A DNA stretch of 38,127 nt from Gracilibacter sp. (GTDB lineage: Bacteria; Bacillota; Desulfitobacteriia; Desulfitobacteriales; Syntrophobotulaceae), in contig JAGXFZ010000078.1 in the NCBI GenBank assembly GCA_024637055.1, forward strand, positions 1-38,127, in the 5' to 3' direction. The notes beneath the pieces were generated by a model that worked only from the letters and a program-made list of their open reading frames with translations, did no database searches and was not told the origin of the DNA. The translations under genes were made by a program, and so were the position numbers. The stretch's first letter is position 1; each line of letters starts with the position of its first letter. Shown piece by piece: positions 16,179 through 24,123 of this stretch.

Positions 16179-17534
16179 ATGCTCGAAGTCAAACAAGTAA
16201 TTACAGATAAGGATACAATAGCTCTACAACTCAAAAAAAAGATAGAAGACCATAAAGCCCTTATTGGGGTCATCGGTCTCGGGTATGTAGGTCTTCCGCT
16301 TGCCGTAGAGAAGGGTAAGGTAGGCTTTCCTGTCATAGGTTTCGATATAAACGCTGACAGAGTAGCTAAGGTTAATGCCGGAGACAATTATATAGGTGAC
16401 GTTAAAGATGAAGAACTGAAGGAACTAGCAGAAAGGGGCATATTAATAGCCACTACCGACTTTTCCAAACTGGCTGACTGTGACGTCATCATTATATGTG
16501 TCCCAACACCCTTGACCGTAACCCGTGATCCTGACATATCTTACATGAAGTCCGCAGCTGACCAGATAGCCCGTTATATCCGCCCAGGACAGCTCGTCAC
16601 TTTGGAAAGCACCACTTATCCTGGAACGACCACAGAAGTGATTCTGCCCATCCTGGAAGTGTCTGGACTCAAAGTAGGCAAAGACTTCTTCCTAGCCTTT
16701 TCCCCAGAAAGGGTAGATCCTGGCAATAAACGTTTCACCACCCAAAACACCTCCAAAGTAGTAGGAGGCGTTACCCCGACTTGTTTAGAAATCTCTTATA
16801 CCCTGTATACCCAAACAATCGTAAACGTCGTTCCTGTCAGTTCACCGGCTGCAGCCGAACTGACTAAGGTATTTGAAAACACCTACAGGGCAGTCAACAT
16901 AGCTTTAGTAAACGAAATGATGCTCTTATGCGACCGTATGGGACTGGACGTCTGGGAAGTAGTTGAAGCAGCTTCTACCAAACCCTTCGGCATCCATACC
17001 TTCTATCCAGGACCAGGAGTCGGAGGCCATTGCATTCCTATTGATCCCTTCTATCTTACTTGGAAGGCAAGAGAATACAACTTCCATACCCGCTTCATTG
17101 AACTAGCTGGAGAAATAAATGTAGAAGTATCCTACTATGTAGTTAATAAAGTATATAGAGCCTTGAACGAAGTAGAAAAGAGCGTCAAGGGTGCCAACAT
17201 CCTTATCCTTGGTGTCGCTTATAAAAAAGATATCGACGATGCCCGTGAATCACCGGCCTTGATAATCATAGAGCGTCTGCGTCAAGAAGGGGCTAACATC
17301 ACCTATCATGACCCCTTTATCCCCGAAATCCAACCTCACGGTGGCATGAAAATCCATCTTACAAGTGTCGACCTCACCCCCGAAGCTCTCGCCGCCGCAG
17401 ATGGTGTCCTCATTCTTACAGATCATAGCGCTATAGACTACGATCAAGTGGTTGAACAAGCCCAACTTGTAGTTGACACACGTAACGCCACTAAAAATGT
17501 CCGCAATAACAGAGAAAAAATCTTTAAAATCTAA
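16179..17534 (+). CDS. wbpA: UDP-N-acetylglucosamine 6-dehydrogenase (WbpA-like)
   Basis: 451 residues, of the UDP-sugar 6-dehydrogenase family. The NAD motif is GVIGLGYVGLPLA, then FDINADRV; the central domain has ESTTYPGTT and the catalytic Cys lies in GVGGHCIPIDPFYL. The C-terminal domain contains ILGVAYKKDIDDARESPAL. Two successive oxidations convert C6 of a UDP-HexNAc to a carboxylate. The WbpB, WbpD and WbpE homologues that follow point to UDP-GlcNAc as substrate, rather than UDP-glucose or UDP-ManNAc. The start is ATG 16179 after GAAGGAGG. A palindromic repeat immediately follows the stop. Confidence 0.88.
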   Translation: MLEVKQVITDKDTIALQLKKKIEDHKALIGVIGLGYVGLPLAVEKGKVGFPVIGFDINADRVAKVNAGDNYIGDVKDEELKELAERGILIATTDFSKLADCDVIIICVPTPLTVTRDPDISYMKSAADQIARYIRPGQLVTLESTTYPGTTTEVILPILEVSGLKVGKDFFLAFSPERVDPGNKRFTTQNTSKVVGGVTPTCLEISYTLYTQTIVNVVPVSSPAAAELTKVFENTYRAVNIALVNEMMLLCDRMGLDVWEVVEAASTKPFGIHTFYPGPGVGGHCIPIDPFYLTWKAREYNFHTRFIELAGEINVEVSYYVVNKVYRALNEVEKSVKGANILILGVAYKKDIDDARESPALIIIERLRQEGANITYHDPFIPEIQPHGGMKIHLTSVDLTPEALAAADGVLILTDHSAIDYDQVVEQAQLVVDTRNATKNVRNNREKIFKI

Positions 17535-17535
17535 G

Positions 17536-17562
17536 GGTGACACAGAACCGTCCCCTGTCACC
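17536..17562. repeat. Core repeat with GGTGACA/TGTCACC arms
   Basis: A perfect 7-bp inverted repeat, GGTGACA and TGTCACC, encloses CAGAACCGTCCCC. The core is that of the GTAAAG-armed repeats but the arms differ in a base-paired manner. Confidence 0.85.
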
Positions 17563-17581
17563 TTTAAGTAAGGAGCGTATT

Positions 17582-18640
17582 ATGGAAAAATCTATTGACA
17601 AGCTTGGCTTTGGAATCATAGGATGTGGGCGAATAGCTCCCAAACACGCCGAGTCCATAACAGCTATCCCGGATGCTGAACTAGTTGCAGTCTGTGATAT
17701 TATCCCGGAAAAAGCTGAAGAGTTCGCTCGTCTTTATAATGCCGAGCCTTATTTAGATTATAAAGAACTTCTTCAAAGAGATGATATCGATATCGTGACA
17801 ATTGCCACACCCAGTGGTAACCATGCAGAGATTGGTATAGCAGCAGCTAAGGCAGGGAAGCACGTCATGGTCGAGAAACCCATGTCTATGACTCTCAAAG
17901 AAGCTGATTCTCTGATAAAAGCCTGCCAAGAAAATAACGTAAAACTAAGCGTCATCCACCAAAATCGCTATAACAAATCAATTAAAACTCTGAGAACAGC
18001 CATGGAATCGGGAAGATTCGGAAAACTCACCCATGGCCAGGCTACAGTCAGATGGAATCGTAATGACGAATATTACACCCAAGCCCCTTGGAGAGGGACC
18101 AAGCTCCAAGATGGCGGAGTACTGATGAATCAATCCATCCATAATATCGATCTTTTGCAATGGATGATGGGCCCCGTAGAATCTGTTTACGGTTATACCA
18201 CCACAGCTTTGCGTCCGATCGAAATGGAAGACGTAGCCGGGGCGGTTATTAGGTTTAAAAACGGAGCCATCGGCCTGATAGAAGCTGCTACAACCATCTA
18301 CCCCAAGAATATCGAAGAAACCCTTAATATTTTTGGTGCTACTGGTTCAGTAATAATAGGCGGAATTGCAGTCAACAGGGTAGAGACCTGGGAATTCGAA
18401 GATAGTGAAGAAGAGAAAAAACAGATCTTTGCTTCTCAGGAAAATGATCCTCCCACCGTCTACGGTTTCGGCCATCGTGAGATCATAGAAGACATGATTA
18501 AAGCAGTGAAGTCCAATACATCTCCTCCGCTTAACGGTGAGGAAGGTCGTAAAGCTCTAGAAATCATCTTAGCAATTTATAAATCTCAGGAGACCGGACT
18601 CCCTGTCAAACTTCCAATGTTAGACGATTTCGCCGGTTAG
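17582..18640 (+). CDS. wbpB: Gfo/Idh/MocA oxidoreductase (WbpB-like UDP-GlcNAcA 3-dehydrogenase)
   Basis: About 352 residues. The N-terminal Rossmann motif is GFGIIGCGRIAPKHAESI, the family Lys is in HVMVEKPMSMTLKEAD, and the active-site His in NQSIHNIDLLQWMMG. The C-terminal half is the usual Gfo/Idh sheet domain. In the Wbp pathway this enzyme oxidises C3 of UDP-GlcNAcA so that WbpE can transaminate it. The assignment depends on its place between the WbpA and WbpD/WbpE homologues, because the family is broad. ATG 17582 is chosen because AAGGAGCG lies just upstream; the longer in-frame GTG at 17537 lies inside a repeat. Confidence 0.82.
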   Translation: MEKSIDKLGFGIIGCGRIAPKHAESITAIPDAELVAVCDIIPEKAEEFARLYNAEPYLDYKELLQRDDIDIVTIATPSGNHAEIGIAAAKAGKHVMVEKPMSMTLKEADSLIKACQENNVKLSVIHQNRYNKSIKTLRTAMESGRFGKLTHGQATVRWNRNDEYYTQAPWRGTKLQDGGVLMNQSIHNIDLLQWMMGPVESVYGYTTTALRPIEMEDVAGAVIRFKNGAIGLIEAATTIYPKNIEETLNIFGATGSVIIGGIAVNRVETWEFEDSEEEKKQIFASQENDPPTVYGFGHREIIEDMIKAVKSNTSPPLNGEEGRKALEIILAIYKSQETGLPVKLPMLDDFAG

Positions 18641-18758
18641 ACTTTTGGAAAAACAAGGTAACCTTAGGTAAATACTCCCTTGGCATTAGACCTAGCACTC
18701 CTTTTTCCAGCAGAACATACGCTGATACTACACGGACCCGAAAAGGAGAGGAAAGCCT
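18641..18758 (+). other. Leader with possible long-range RNA pairing
   Basis: TGGAAAAA (18646-18653) can pair with TTTTTCCA (18702-18709), enclosing about 48 nt with smaller pairings such as CAAGG/CCTTG and AGGT/ACCT. No match to a known riboswitch class was recognised. It could be the 5' leader of the small gene that follows. Confidence 0.2.
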
Positions 18759-19001
18759 ATGATGCCACCTTACCAAGGACCTGGACCGGGGATACCACAT
18801 ACGATGCCGGACTATAACCGTGCTATTATGCACGTTATGCCAGCTATTAGACAAAGTTTAAGGGAAGCCAGACCGATAGGCGTTAAACACGCTGTGACGG
18901 AAGCCGCCCTTATATCCTATCTAATAGGTAAAGGATATGATTATCCCCAGGCACTACGTATTGTGGAGACATGGGAGCGATATGAATCCTTCCCAATGTA
19001 A
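18759..19001 (+). CDS. Small conserved-looking protein of unknown function
   Basis: 80 residues. The N-terminus is Pro/Gly/Met-rich (MMPPYQGPGPGIPHTMPDYN). The remainder is helical and soluble: MHVMPAIRQSLREARP, then TEAALISYLIGKGYDYPQALRIVETWERYE. The second part has the feel of a helical adaptor or a UBA-like three-helix domain (inference), but I do not recognise a family. ATG 18759 or 18762 follows AAAAGGAGAGG, an excellent ribosome site, and a strong terminator follows the stop, so this is a real single-gene unit. It interrupts the Wbp gene order between the WbpB and WbpD homologues and has no visible link to sugar synthesis. Confidence 0.7.
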   Translation: MMPPYQGPGPGIPHTMPDYNRAIMHVMPAIRQSLREARPIGVKHAVTEAALISYLIGKGYDYPQALRIVETWERYESFPM

Positions 19002-19007
19002 AAACTT

Positions 19008-19044
19008 AAATGGCTTAAGCCACTAGGATCTTAAGCCATTTTTC
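19008..19044. terminator. Bidirectional terminator between convergent small genes
   Basis: A perfect 12-bp stem, AAATGGCTTAAG and CTTAAGCCATTT, is followed by TTCT on the + strand. Read on the - strand the same stem ends the zinc-ribbon gene at 19067-19231. Confidence 0.8.
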
Positions 19045-19066
19045 TAATTATTATCTAGGATATAAT

Positions 19067-19231
19067 CTAATCTTTTCGACTCTCTCCTAAATCATCTTTA
19101 TCAGACTCTTCTCGAATGTTAAGTATTTGCTCGCCAGTTAGATCATAACCACAGATTGGACATATCCATTCTCTATCGCTGGCCGCTGAGTAAGAGTACT
19201 CTTTACATTGGACACAGTATTTACGAACCAT
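19067..19231 (-). CDS. Small zinc-ribbon protein, 54 residues
   Basis: On the - strand an ATG (19231-19229) opens a frame MVRKYCVQCKEYSYSAASD, then REWICPICGYDLTGEQIL and an acidic tail ending SRKD, TAG. The CxxC-x(13-16)-CxxCG spacing (CVQC ... CPIC-G) is a textbook zinc-ribbon or rubredoxin-like knuckle. The ribosome site is moderate (GAGAGGACGAG upstream). The frame lies alone on the opposite strand between two glycan genes and ends at a bidirectional hairpin. Its function is unknown; candidates are a nucleic-acid-binding or iron/zinc-binding accessory protein. It is easily missed because of its size. Confidence 0.6.
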   Translation of the reverse strand: MVRKYCVQCKEYSYSAASDREWICPICGYDLTGEQILNIREESDKDDLGESRKD

Positions 19232-19403
19232 ATCATTCTCGTCCTCTCTCTTATTTTTAACTAGATGTTAAACAGGGTTCATAACAAAATATGGTCATAT
19301 TGAAATTTTTATTCCAATAGAAAATAAAACCTGATAATTTCCTGATTATGTCGTATTATAAGAAGAGAAATGAGATTTTTATAAATGAAGAGAGGGTTGG
19401 CAA

Positions 19404-20216
19404 TTGACGAACAAGATTCACCCTAGTGCAGTTATCGCCAAAAGTGCTATTATAGGCGAAAACGTAAATATCTCGCCTTTCTGTGTAATAGGAGAAAATA
19501 CCCAAATCGGAGAAGGTAGTATTTTAGGTTCAGGATGTATTCTCGCTGATGGTGTCCAGATCGGAGCTAACTCCAATCTTGGAAACCATGTTACGCTAGG
19601 AGAAGCAACCATTATTGGACCGAATACATATATAGAAAGTAACTCGGTAGTAGGCAGACTTCCGCGTGCCTCAGCTACCAGCACAGTTAAAAATGGATCA
19701 GACTTACAGCCTTTGAAAATGGGTAGTAACTGCATAGTGGGCTGTTCAGTCGTCATTTACGCTGGTACAGTTTTAGATGATGCAGTCTTTGTCGGAGATA
19801 GAAGTCTTATTCGTGAACGCTGTATTCTTGGGAAAAACGTAGTAGTAGGTAGTGGTTGTACCGTGGAAAATGACACGAAGATAGGAGCTTACACCAAGAT
19901 TCAGACCGGTTCTTATATCACTGCCTATATGGAAATAGGGGAGAAAGTTTTTATTGCTCCGATGGTAACCACCACCAATGATAATTATATGGGTAGGACA
20001 GAGAAACGTTTCCAATATATCAAAGGGGCAACTATCAAAAGAGGAGCCCGCATCGGCGGAGGAGCCATACTTCTTCCCGGTGTAGATATAGGTGAAGAGA
20101 CCTTTGTAGCAGCAGGAGCCTTGGTCACCAAGGATACACCTGCCAGAAAAGTAGTAAAAGGTTTCCCGGCCAAACCTGTCAGAGATGTACCGGAAGAAGA
20201 ACTTCTAGATAATTAG
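19404..20216 (+). CDS. wbpD: Left-handed beta-helix acetyltransferase (WbpD-like), N-terminally extended
   Basis: 270 residues of hexapeptide repeats (INISPFCVIGENTQIGEGS and so on), ending in the family tail GFPAKPVRDVPEEE. The second half contains TTTNDNYMGRTEKRFQYIKG then ATIKRGARIGGGAILLPGV, which resembles WbpD/WlbB enzymes that acetylate the 3-amino group of UDP-GlcNAc(3NH2)A using acetyl-CoA. WbpD itself is about 190 residues, so about 80 extra residues of LpxA-like coils lie at the N-terminus. TTG 19404 is the start, preceded by GAAGAGAGGG; the ATG at 19385 is in another frame. The aminotransferase gene follows at once, consistent with consecutive steps. Confidence 0.82.
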   Translation: MTNKIHPSAVIAKSAIIGENVNISPFCVIGENTQIGEGSILGSGCILADGVQIGANSNLGNHVTLGEATIIGPNTYIESNSVVGRLPRASATSTVKNGSDLQPLKMGSNCIVGCSVVIYAGTVLDDAVFVGDRSLIRERCILGKNVVVGSGCTVENDTKIGAYTKIQTGSYITAYMEIGEKVFIAPMVTTTNDNYMGRTEKRFQYIKGATIKRGARIGGGAILLPGVDIGEETFVAAGALVTKDTPARKVVKGFPAKPVRDVPEEELLDN

Positions 20217-20250
20217 GCCATTCATGGCCGTCAGAAAGGAAGGGAAGAGA

Positions 20251-21363
20251 ATGAATATTCCTCTTTTGGATTTAAAAGCACAGTACCTACTTATTAAGGA
20301 AGAAATAGATAATGCTGTTTTGGGCGTCCTTGATTCATGTAGATTTATCCTTGGTCCAGAGGTAAAAACTTTGGAAGATGACATAGCAGCTTATTGTGGA
20401 ACGAAACATGCTATAGCTGTTGCCAATGGCACAGATGCTTTGGTTCTTGCCCTTCAGGCCTGTAAGATCGGCCCTGGAGATGAAGTTATCACCAGCCCTT
20501 TTACCTTCTTCGCCTCAGCAGAAACAATAGCTAACGTCGGGGCTACCCCCGTTTTTGTAGATATCGATCCGCTTACCCTTAATCTAGATGTCAATAAATT
20601 AGAAGAGAAGATAACATCTAGAACCAAAGCTATAATTCCAGTACATATTTTTGGCCAGATGGTAGACATGGACAAGGTTATGGACCTCGCTGGAAAATAT
20701 AAACTCAAAATAATAGAGGATGCCGCTCAAGCTATTGGAGCAGAATATAAAGGTAGAAAAGCTGGTTCCATCGGAGATGCTGGGACATTCAGTTTTTTCC
20801 CTACTAAAAACCTAGGTTGCTACGGTGACGGCGGAATGGTCATTACGAATGACGATGCTGTTGCAGATAAAATTAGAATGCTAAGATTCCACGGTTGCAA
20901 AAGCAAATACTACCACGATGAGATAGGCCATAACAGCCGCTTGGATGAGATACAGGCCGCTATCCTTAGAGTCAAGTTTAAATACCTGGATAAGTGGAAC
21001 CAGACTCGCCGAGAAAAGGCTGAAAACTATGACAAACTTCTAGCTCCCTTAGCCCAGCAGGGTAAACTCACCCTCCCAGTAAAAGATCCGGATGGTGTTC
21101 CGGTATACCATCTCTACGTTCTAAGATCTGACGAACGAGAAAAAATAGCTATCGCCCTGGATGAGAAGGGGATAGCTTGTGGCATATATTATCCACTTCC
21201 TCTGCATATGCAGAATGCTTTTGCTTACCTAGGTTATAACCTTGGAGATCTACCTATAGCAGAAGAAGCCTGCACCCAAGCCCTAGCCATTCCTTGCTAC
21301 CCAGAACTTACCTCGGAACAACAGGAAGACATAGCACAAGTAATCCTCAACGCCCTAGCGTAA
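20251..21363 (+). CDS. wbpE: DegT/DnrJ/EryC1 aminotransferase (WbpE-like)
   Basis: About 370 residues, PLP-dependent sugar aminotransferase. It begins MNIPLLDLKAQYLLIKEEID, has ANGTDALVLALQACKIGPGDEV, IEDAAQAIGAEY and the PLP-lysine motif FSFFPTKNLGCYGDGGMV. In the Wbp pathway it transfers an amino group from glutamate to C3 of the 3-keto sugar made by WbpB. ATG 20251 is chosen because AAGGAAGGGA is just upstream; the in-frame ATG 20224 lacks a site. It lies 34 nt after the WbpD-like gene. No UDP-GlcNAc(3NAc)A 2-epimerase (WbpI) is present in the window, so the end product here may be the gluco sugar, or the epimerase lies elsewhere. Confidence 0.87.
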   Translation: MNIPLLDLKAQYLLIKEEIDNAVLGVLDSCRFILGPEVKTLEDDIAAYCGTKHAIAVANGTDALVLALQACKIGPGDEVITSPFTFFASAETIANVGATPVFVDIDPLTLNLDVNKLEEKITSRTKAIIPVHIFGQMVDMDKVMDLAGKYKLKIIEDAAQAIGAEYKGRKAGSIGDAGTFSFFPTKNLGCYGDGGMVITNDDAVADKIRMLRFHGCKSKYYHDEIGHNSRLDEIQAAILRVKFKYLDKWNQTRREKAENYDKLLAPLAQQGKLTLPVKDPDGVPVYHLYVLRSDEREKIAIALDEKGIACGIYYPLPLHMQNAFAYLGYNLGDLPIAEEACTQALAIPCYPELTSEQQEDIAQVILNALA

Positions 21364-21371
21364 ACAGAGGT

Positions 21372-21396
21372 AGACAGGGGGACGGTTCTTCTGTCT
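21372..21396. repeat. Core repeat with AGACAG/CTGTCT arms
   Basis: AGACAG and CTGTCT arms pair perfectly around GGGGACGGTTCTT. This is a third arm type on the common core. A loose CAGTTT.../...AAACTG hairpin lies at about 21410-21455. Confidence 0.8.
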
Positions 21397-21455
21397 GGCG
21401 CGACAAAGGCGAAGATAGCAGTTTTTCTGCCTAGGGTAGCAGGAAGAAAGAAACT

Positions 21456-21492
21456 GTAAAGTAAAGAACCGTCCCTAACTTTACTGACTTTA
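21456..21492. repeat. GGGACGG-core palindromic repeat plus partial copy
   Basis: A complete 29-nt unit with GTAAAG/CTTTAC arms around AGAACCGTCCC, followed by TGACTTTA, a partial copy of the CCC-side end. It lies directly upstream of the polymerase gene. Confidence 0.85.
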
Positions 21493-21505
21493 ATAAGGAG
21501 AAAAT

Positions 21506-22876
21506 ATGATTTGGAATAATGGTCTTACAGGAAGGAATGAAATCAGAGTCCTCCTGCTTGTATCTGTCATGCTATCAGCAATGATTCTGCCATCCATACC
21601 GATTCATCCTAAGCTTCCACAGATTCGGGTAGAAGAGTTATTGCTGTTCAGTATATTTGGTCTGAACTTTATCCTTTTCGCCTTGAGAGGTTTCCGTTTT
21701 GGGGAACACGAAAAAGCACAACTCGCAGGACAGAAGAAAGTCCTGAAGATTATATTCTGGCTATTTGGCTTGATGACTACCTCCTATTTTATATCTAATT
21801 TCTACGGAGTATATATCTTAGGGGCAGGTAGTTACGGCATGAGGGATGTCATGGAATTAGTGACATACTTTAAGTATTTCCTTATCCTCACCCTTGTCAT
21901 ATCGATTGATATGGGACAAGCCGAATTTGCCTACATGAAGAATGCTTTTCTTGCAGGTTTAACTTTTCTTATCCTCTTCGGTTGGGGACAACACCTCAAC
22001 ATCCTGAATATGAATTACTGGCTCTCCCCATATTTCAACCAGGTTCATTGGGAACATCTCATAGTTGGTAACCCCGCTAGAATTCTAGGAACCTTTGATA
22101 ACCCCAACTATTTCGCTGTATTCACCGTCATGACCTTGGCCTTTCTTACAGCCTGGTACTTCTTTAAGGATCACAAGGGAAAATTCCCGGTCCTCTTATT
22201 CATTCTCATAGGCTTGGTTATAAAGCTCGAATACCTAACTATCTCAAGGACAAACCTCTTCGGAATAGCCCTGCTTTTTACAATCAGCTGCATTTGGGCT
22301 TTCCTTTACCATAACCGCAATAAAAAGGTTATCATCAAAATAGTCGCCCTTTTCGCCCTCACCATCTTCTTGACGCTCACCGCATCGTCCGACTTTATAA
22401 ACAGAGTCCAAGAAGGGACAGATTTTAGTACGAGTACTTCTGTCCTTGGTCACCTGGCACAATGGGAGACAGCTATAGGTACCATTTGGGAGTCCCCCAT
22501 TTTGGGATGGGGCACCCAAAAAGAAGCCATGACCACCAGGGTAGACAACGAATATGCTCTATTCGCAAGAAGATACGGATTGATAGGAATGTCTATATAC
22601 CTAGCGTTCTTTTTCGTGCCGCTATCCTTAGCGATTAGAAGAGTCCGAGCAACGGTTAGAATATATGGTAAAGCTATTCCATTTGACCTTCCTGTCCTAT
22701 TAAATGCAACATATATTCTATTGTTGCCTTCCATACTATTCTACCTCTTCTGGGCCGGCATCTTTTATAACCTTCAACTCATGACTCTTTTTAGCATAAT
22801 AATAGGTTTGGTGTATAATACAGCTAAGCAACCCGCGATGCTGAGGGAACCTGATATTAAGGCGGTTGGTAAATGA
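21506..22876 (+). CDS. O-antigen ligase/polymerase family protein (Wzy-like)
   Basis: 456 residues with about eleven to twelve predicted membrane segments. The Wzy_C-type features are present: TISRTNLFGIA (SRxx motif), then a long external loop with HLAQWETAIGTIWESPILGWG and VDNEYALFARRYGLIG. These proteins join or polymerise undecaprenyl-linked glycans outside the membrane. With the flippase at 25303 and several glycosyltransferases, a Wzy-type polymerase is the best reading; a glycoprotein oligosaccharyl transferase is the alternative. ATG 21506 follows AAGGAG. Its stop overlaps the next gene start by 4 nt (ATGA), so they are translationally coupled. Confidence 0.8.
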   Translation: MIWNNGLTGRNEIRVLLLVSVMLSAMILPSIPIHPKLPQIRVEELLLFSIFGLNFILFALRGFRFGEHEKAQLAGQKKVLKIIFWLFGLMTTSYFISNFYGVYILGAGSYGMRDVMELVTYFKYFLILTLVISIDMGQAEFAYMKNAFLAGLTFLILFGWGQHLNILNMNYWLSPYFNQVHWEHLIVGNPARILGTFDNPNYFAVFTVMTLAFLTAWYFFKDHKGKFPVLLFILIGLVIKLEYLTISRTNLFGIALLFTISCIWAFLYHNRNKKVIIKIVALFALTIFLTLTASSDFINRVQEGTDFSTSTSVLGHLAQWETAIGTIWESPILGWGTQKEAMTTRVDNEYALFARRYGLIGMSIYLAFFFVPLSLAIRRVRATVRIYGKAIPFDLPVLLNATYILLLPSILFYLFWAGIFYNLQLMTLFSIIIGLVYNTAKQPAMLREPDIKAVGK

Positions 22877-24057
22877 AAGTATTAGTCATATCTCATATGT
22901 ATCCCTCATCTATAAACCCTACGTACGGGATATTTGTTCATAAACAAATTAACGCTTTAAAAAACCAAGGTTGTGAGGTCAAGGTCGTTTCCCCCGTTCC
23001 TTACTCTCCTTGGCCCCTTCCCCTACTAAGGAAAAAATGGGAAATCTATGCCACCACCCCTCGCCAGGAATTCATAGCAGGTCTAGAAGTAATGTATCCC
23101 AGGTACTTAGAATTCCCTGGATCACTACTTCAGGCGTATTCCGGATACTTCATGTACCTTGGACTGCGGAAACTAATTAACAGAATCTATGAGAGATTCC
23201 CATTCGACCTGATTCACGCTCATGTGGCCTTACCCGATGGACAAGCAGCAAGTCTTTTAAAAAAGAAATTCAAAGTTCCTACTGTAGTAACCGTTCACGG
23301 TCAGGACTTTCAGGCTACTATGAACAAAAGCAATAGTTGCCGTAAAATGTTGTTCAAAACCCTAAACACTGTTGATAAAATCATAACCGTCAGCTCTAAA
23401 CTCAAAAATTTAGTCCTAGACGAACCTTTCAGTTCAAAAATAACAGTCGTCAATAATGGAATCGATATAGGGGATTGTCAACCTGATACTTTATCGGATA
23501 AGGATCTTAATGGGAAAAGAATAATAAGCATCTCCAACCTCAAGAAAACCAAAGGAATAGACCTGAACCTAGGAGCTATCTCCACCTTGGTAAGAAAATA
23601 TCCTGACCTCGAGTATTATATCGTAGGCGACGGAGAAGAACGAAATAACCTAGAAAACTTAAGGGATAAATTAAACCTTAAAGACAATGTCTTTTTCCTA
23701 GGGAAACTTGATCATCCTCAAACTATGCGAAAACTTGCGGAAGCCGATGTATTTTCTCTTCCAAGCTGGCAGGAAGGATTCGGAGTAGCCTATATAGAAG
23801 CCATGTCCCAGGGCAAACCTGTGATAGGTGTCCAAGGAGAAGGCATCGCCGATGTAGTTAGCCACGGTAGTAACGGGTTGCTGGTCAAACCTCAGGATGT
23901 TGATGATCTCATCCATAACTTGGATTATCTCCTTAGCGATCGGAGCAAAGCAGAATGCATGGGAGAGGTTGGACGAAAAACAGTTTTAGACGGATATACT
24001 TGGAACCAGAACGCAGTCAAAACTGTTGGAATATACAAGGAAATGCTCTCAGAATGA
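22873..24057 (+). CDS. Family-4 glycosyltransferase
   Basis: 394 residues, GT-B fold. The N-terminal domain begins MKVLVISHMYPSSINPTYG, with FDLIHAHVALPDGQAA and VVTVHGQDF; the C-terminal nucleotide-sugar domain has YYIVGDGEERNNL, NVFFLGKL, and the E-x7-E motif in WQEGFGVAYIEAMSQGKPV. It should retain anomeric configuration and add one sugar to the lipid-linked intermediate in the cytoplasm. The acceptor and donor cannot be read from sequence. It overlaps the polymerase gene by 4 nt. Confidence 0.9.
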   Translation: MKVLVISHMYPSSINPTYGIFVHKQINALKNQGCEVKVVSPVPYSPWPLPLLRKKWEIYATTPRQEFIAGLEVMYPRYLEFPGSLLQAYSGYFMYLGLRKLINRIYERFPFDLIHAHVALPDGQAASLLKKKFKVPTVVTVHGQDFQATMNKSNSCRKMLFKTLNTVDKIITVSSKLKNLVLDEPFSSKITVVNNGIDIGDCQPDTLSDKDLNGKRIISISNLKKTKGIDLNLGAISTLVRKYPDLEYYIVGDGEERNNLENLRDKLNLKDNVFFLGKLDHPQTMRKLAEADVFSLPSWQEGFGVAYIEAMSQGKPVIGVQGEGIADVVSHGSNGLLVKPQDVDDLIHNLDYLLSDRSKAECMGEVGRKTVLDGYTWNQNAVKTVGIYKEMLSE

Positions 24058-24077
24058 TTTGCATTAGATGATAAATT

Positions 24078-24106
24078 TTGCCATAATAATAGGACTTGTA
24101 TCTAAT
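24078..24106 (+). promoter_or_regulatory. Sigma-A promoter inside the glycan locus
   Basis: TTGCCA (24078-24083), 17-nt spacer, TCTAAT (24101-24106); each box has one mismatch. It would give a very short leader before TTG 24124, and makes the 24124-28037 genes partly independent of the upstream run. Confidence 0.5.
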
Positions 24107-24123
24107 ACTGTGAGGGAATAAAA

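Noticed and set aside
17537-17581. Upstream GTG start for the WbpB-like protein
   Set aside because: The extra 15 residues are translated palindromic repeat and lack a ribosome site; ATG 17582 has AAGGAG.
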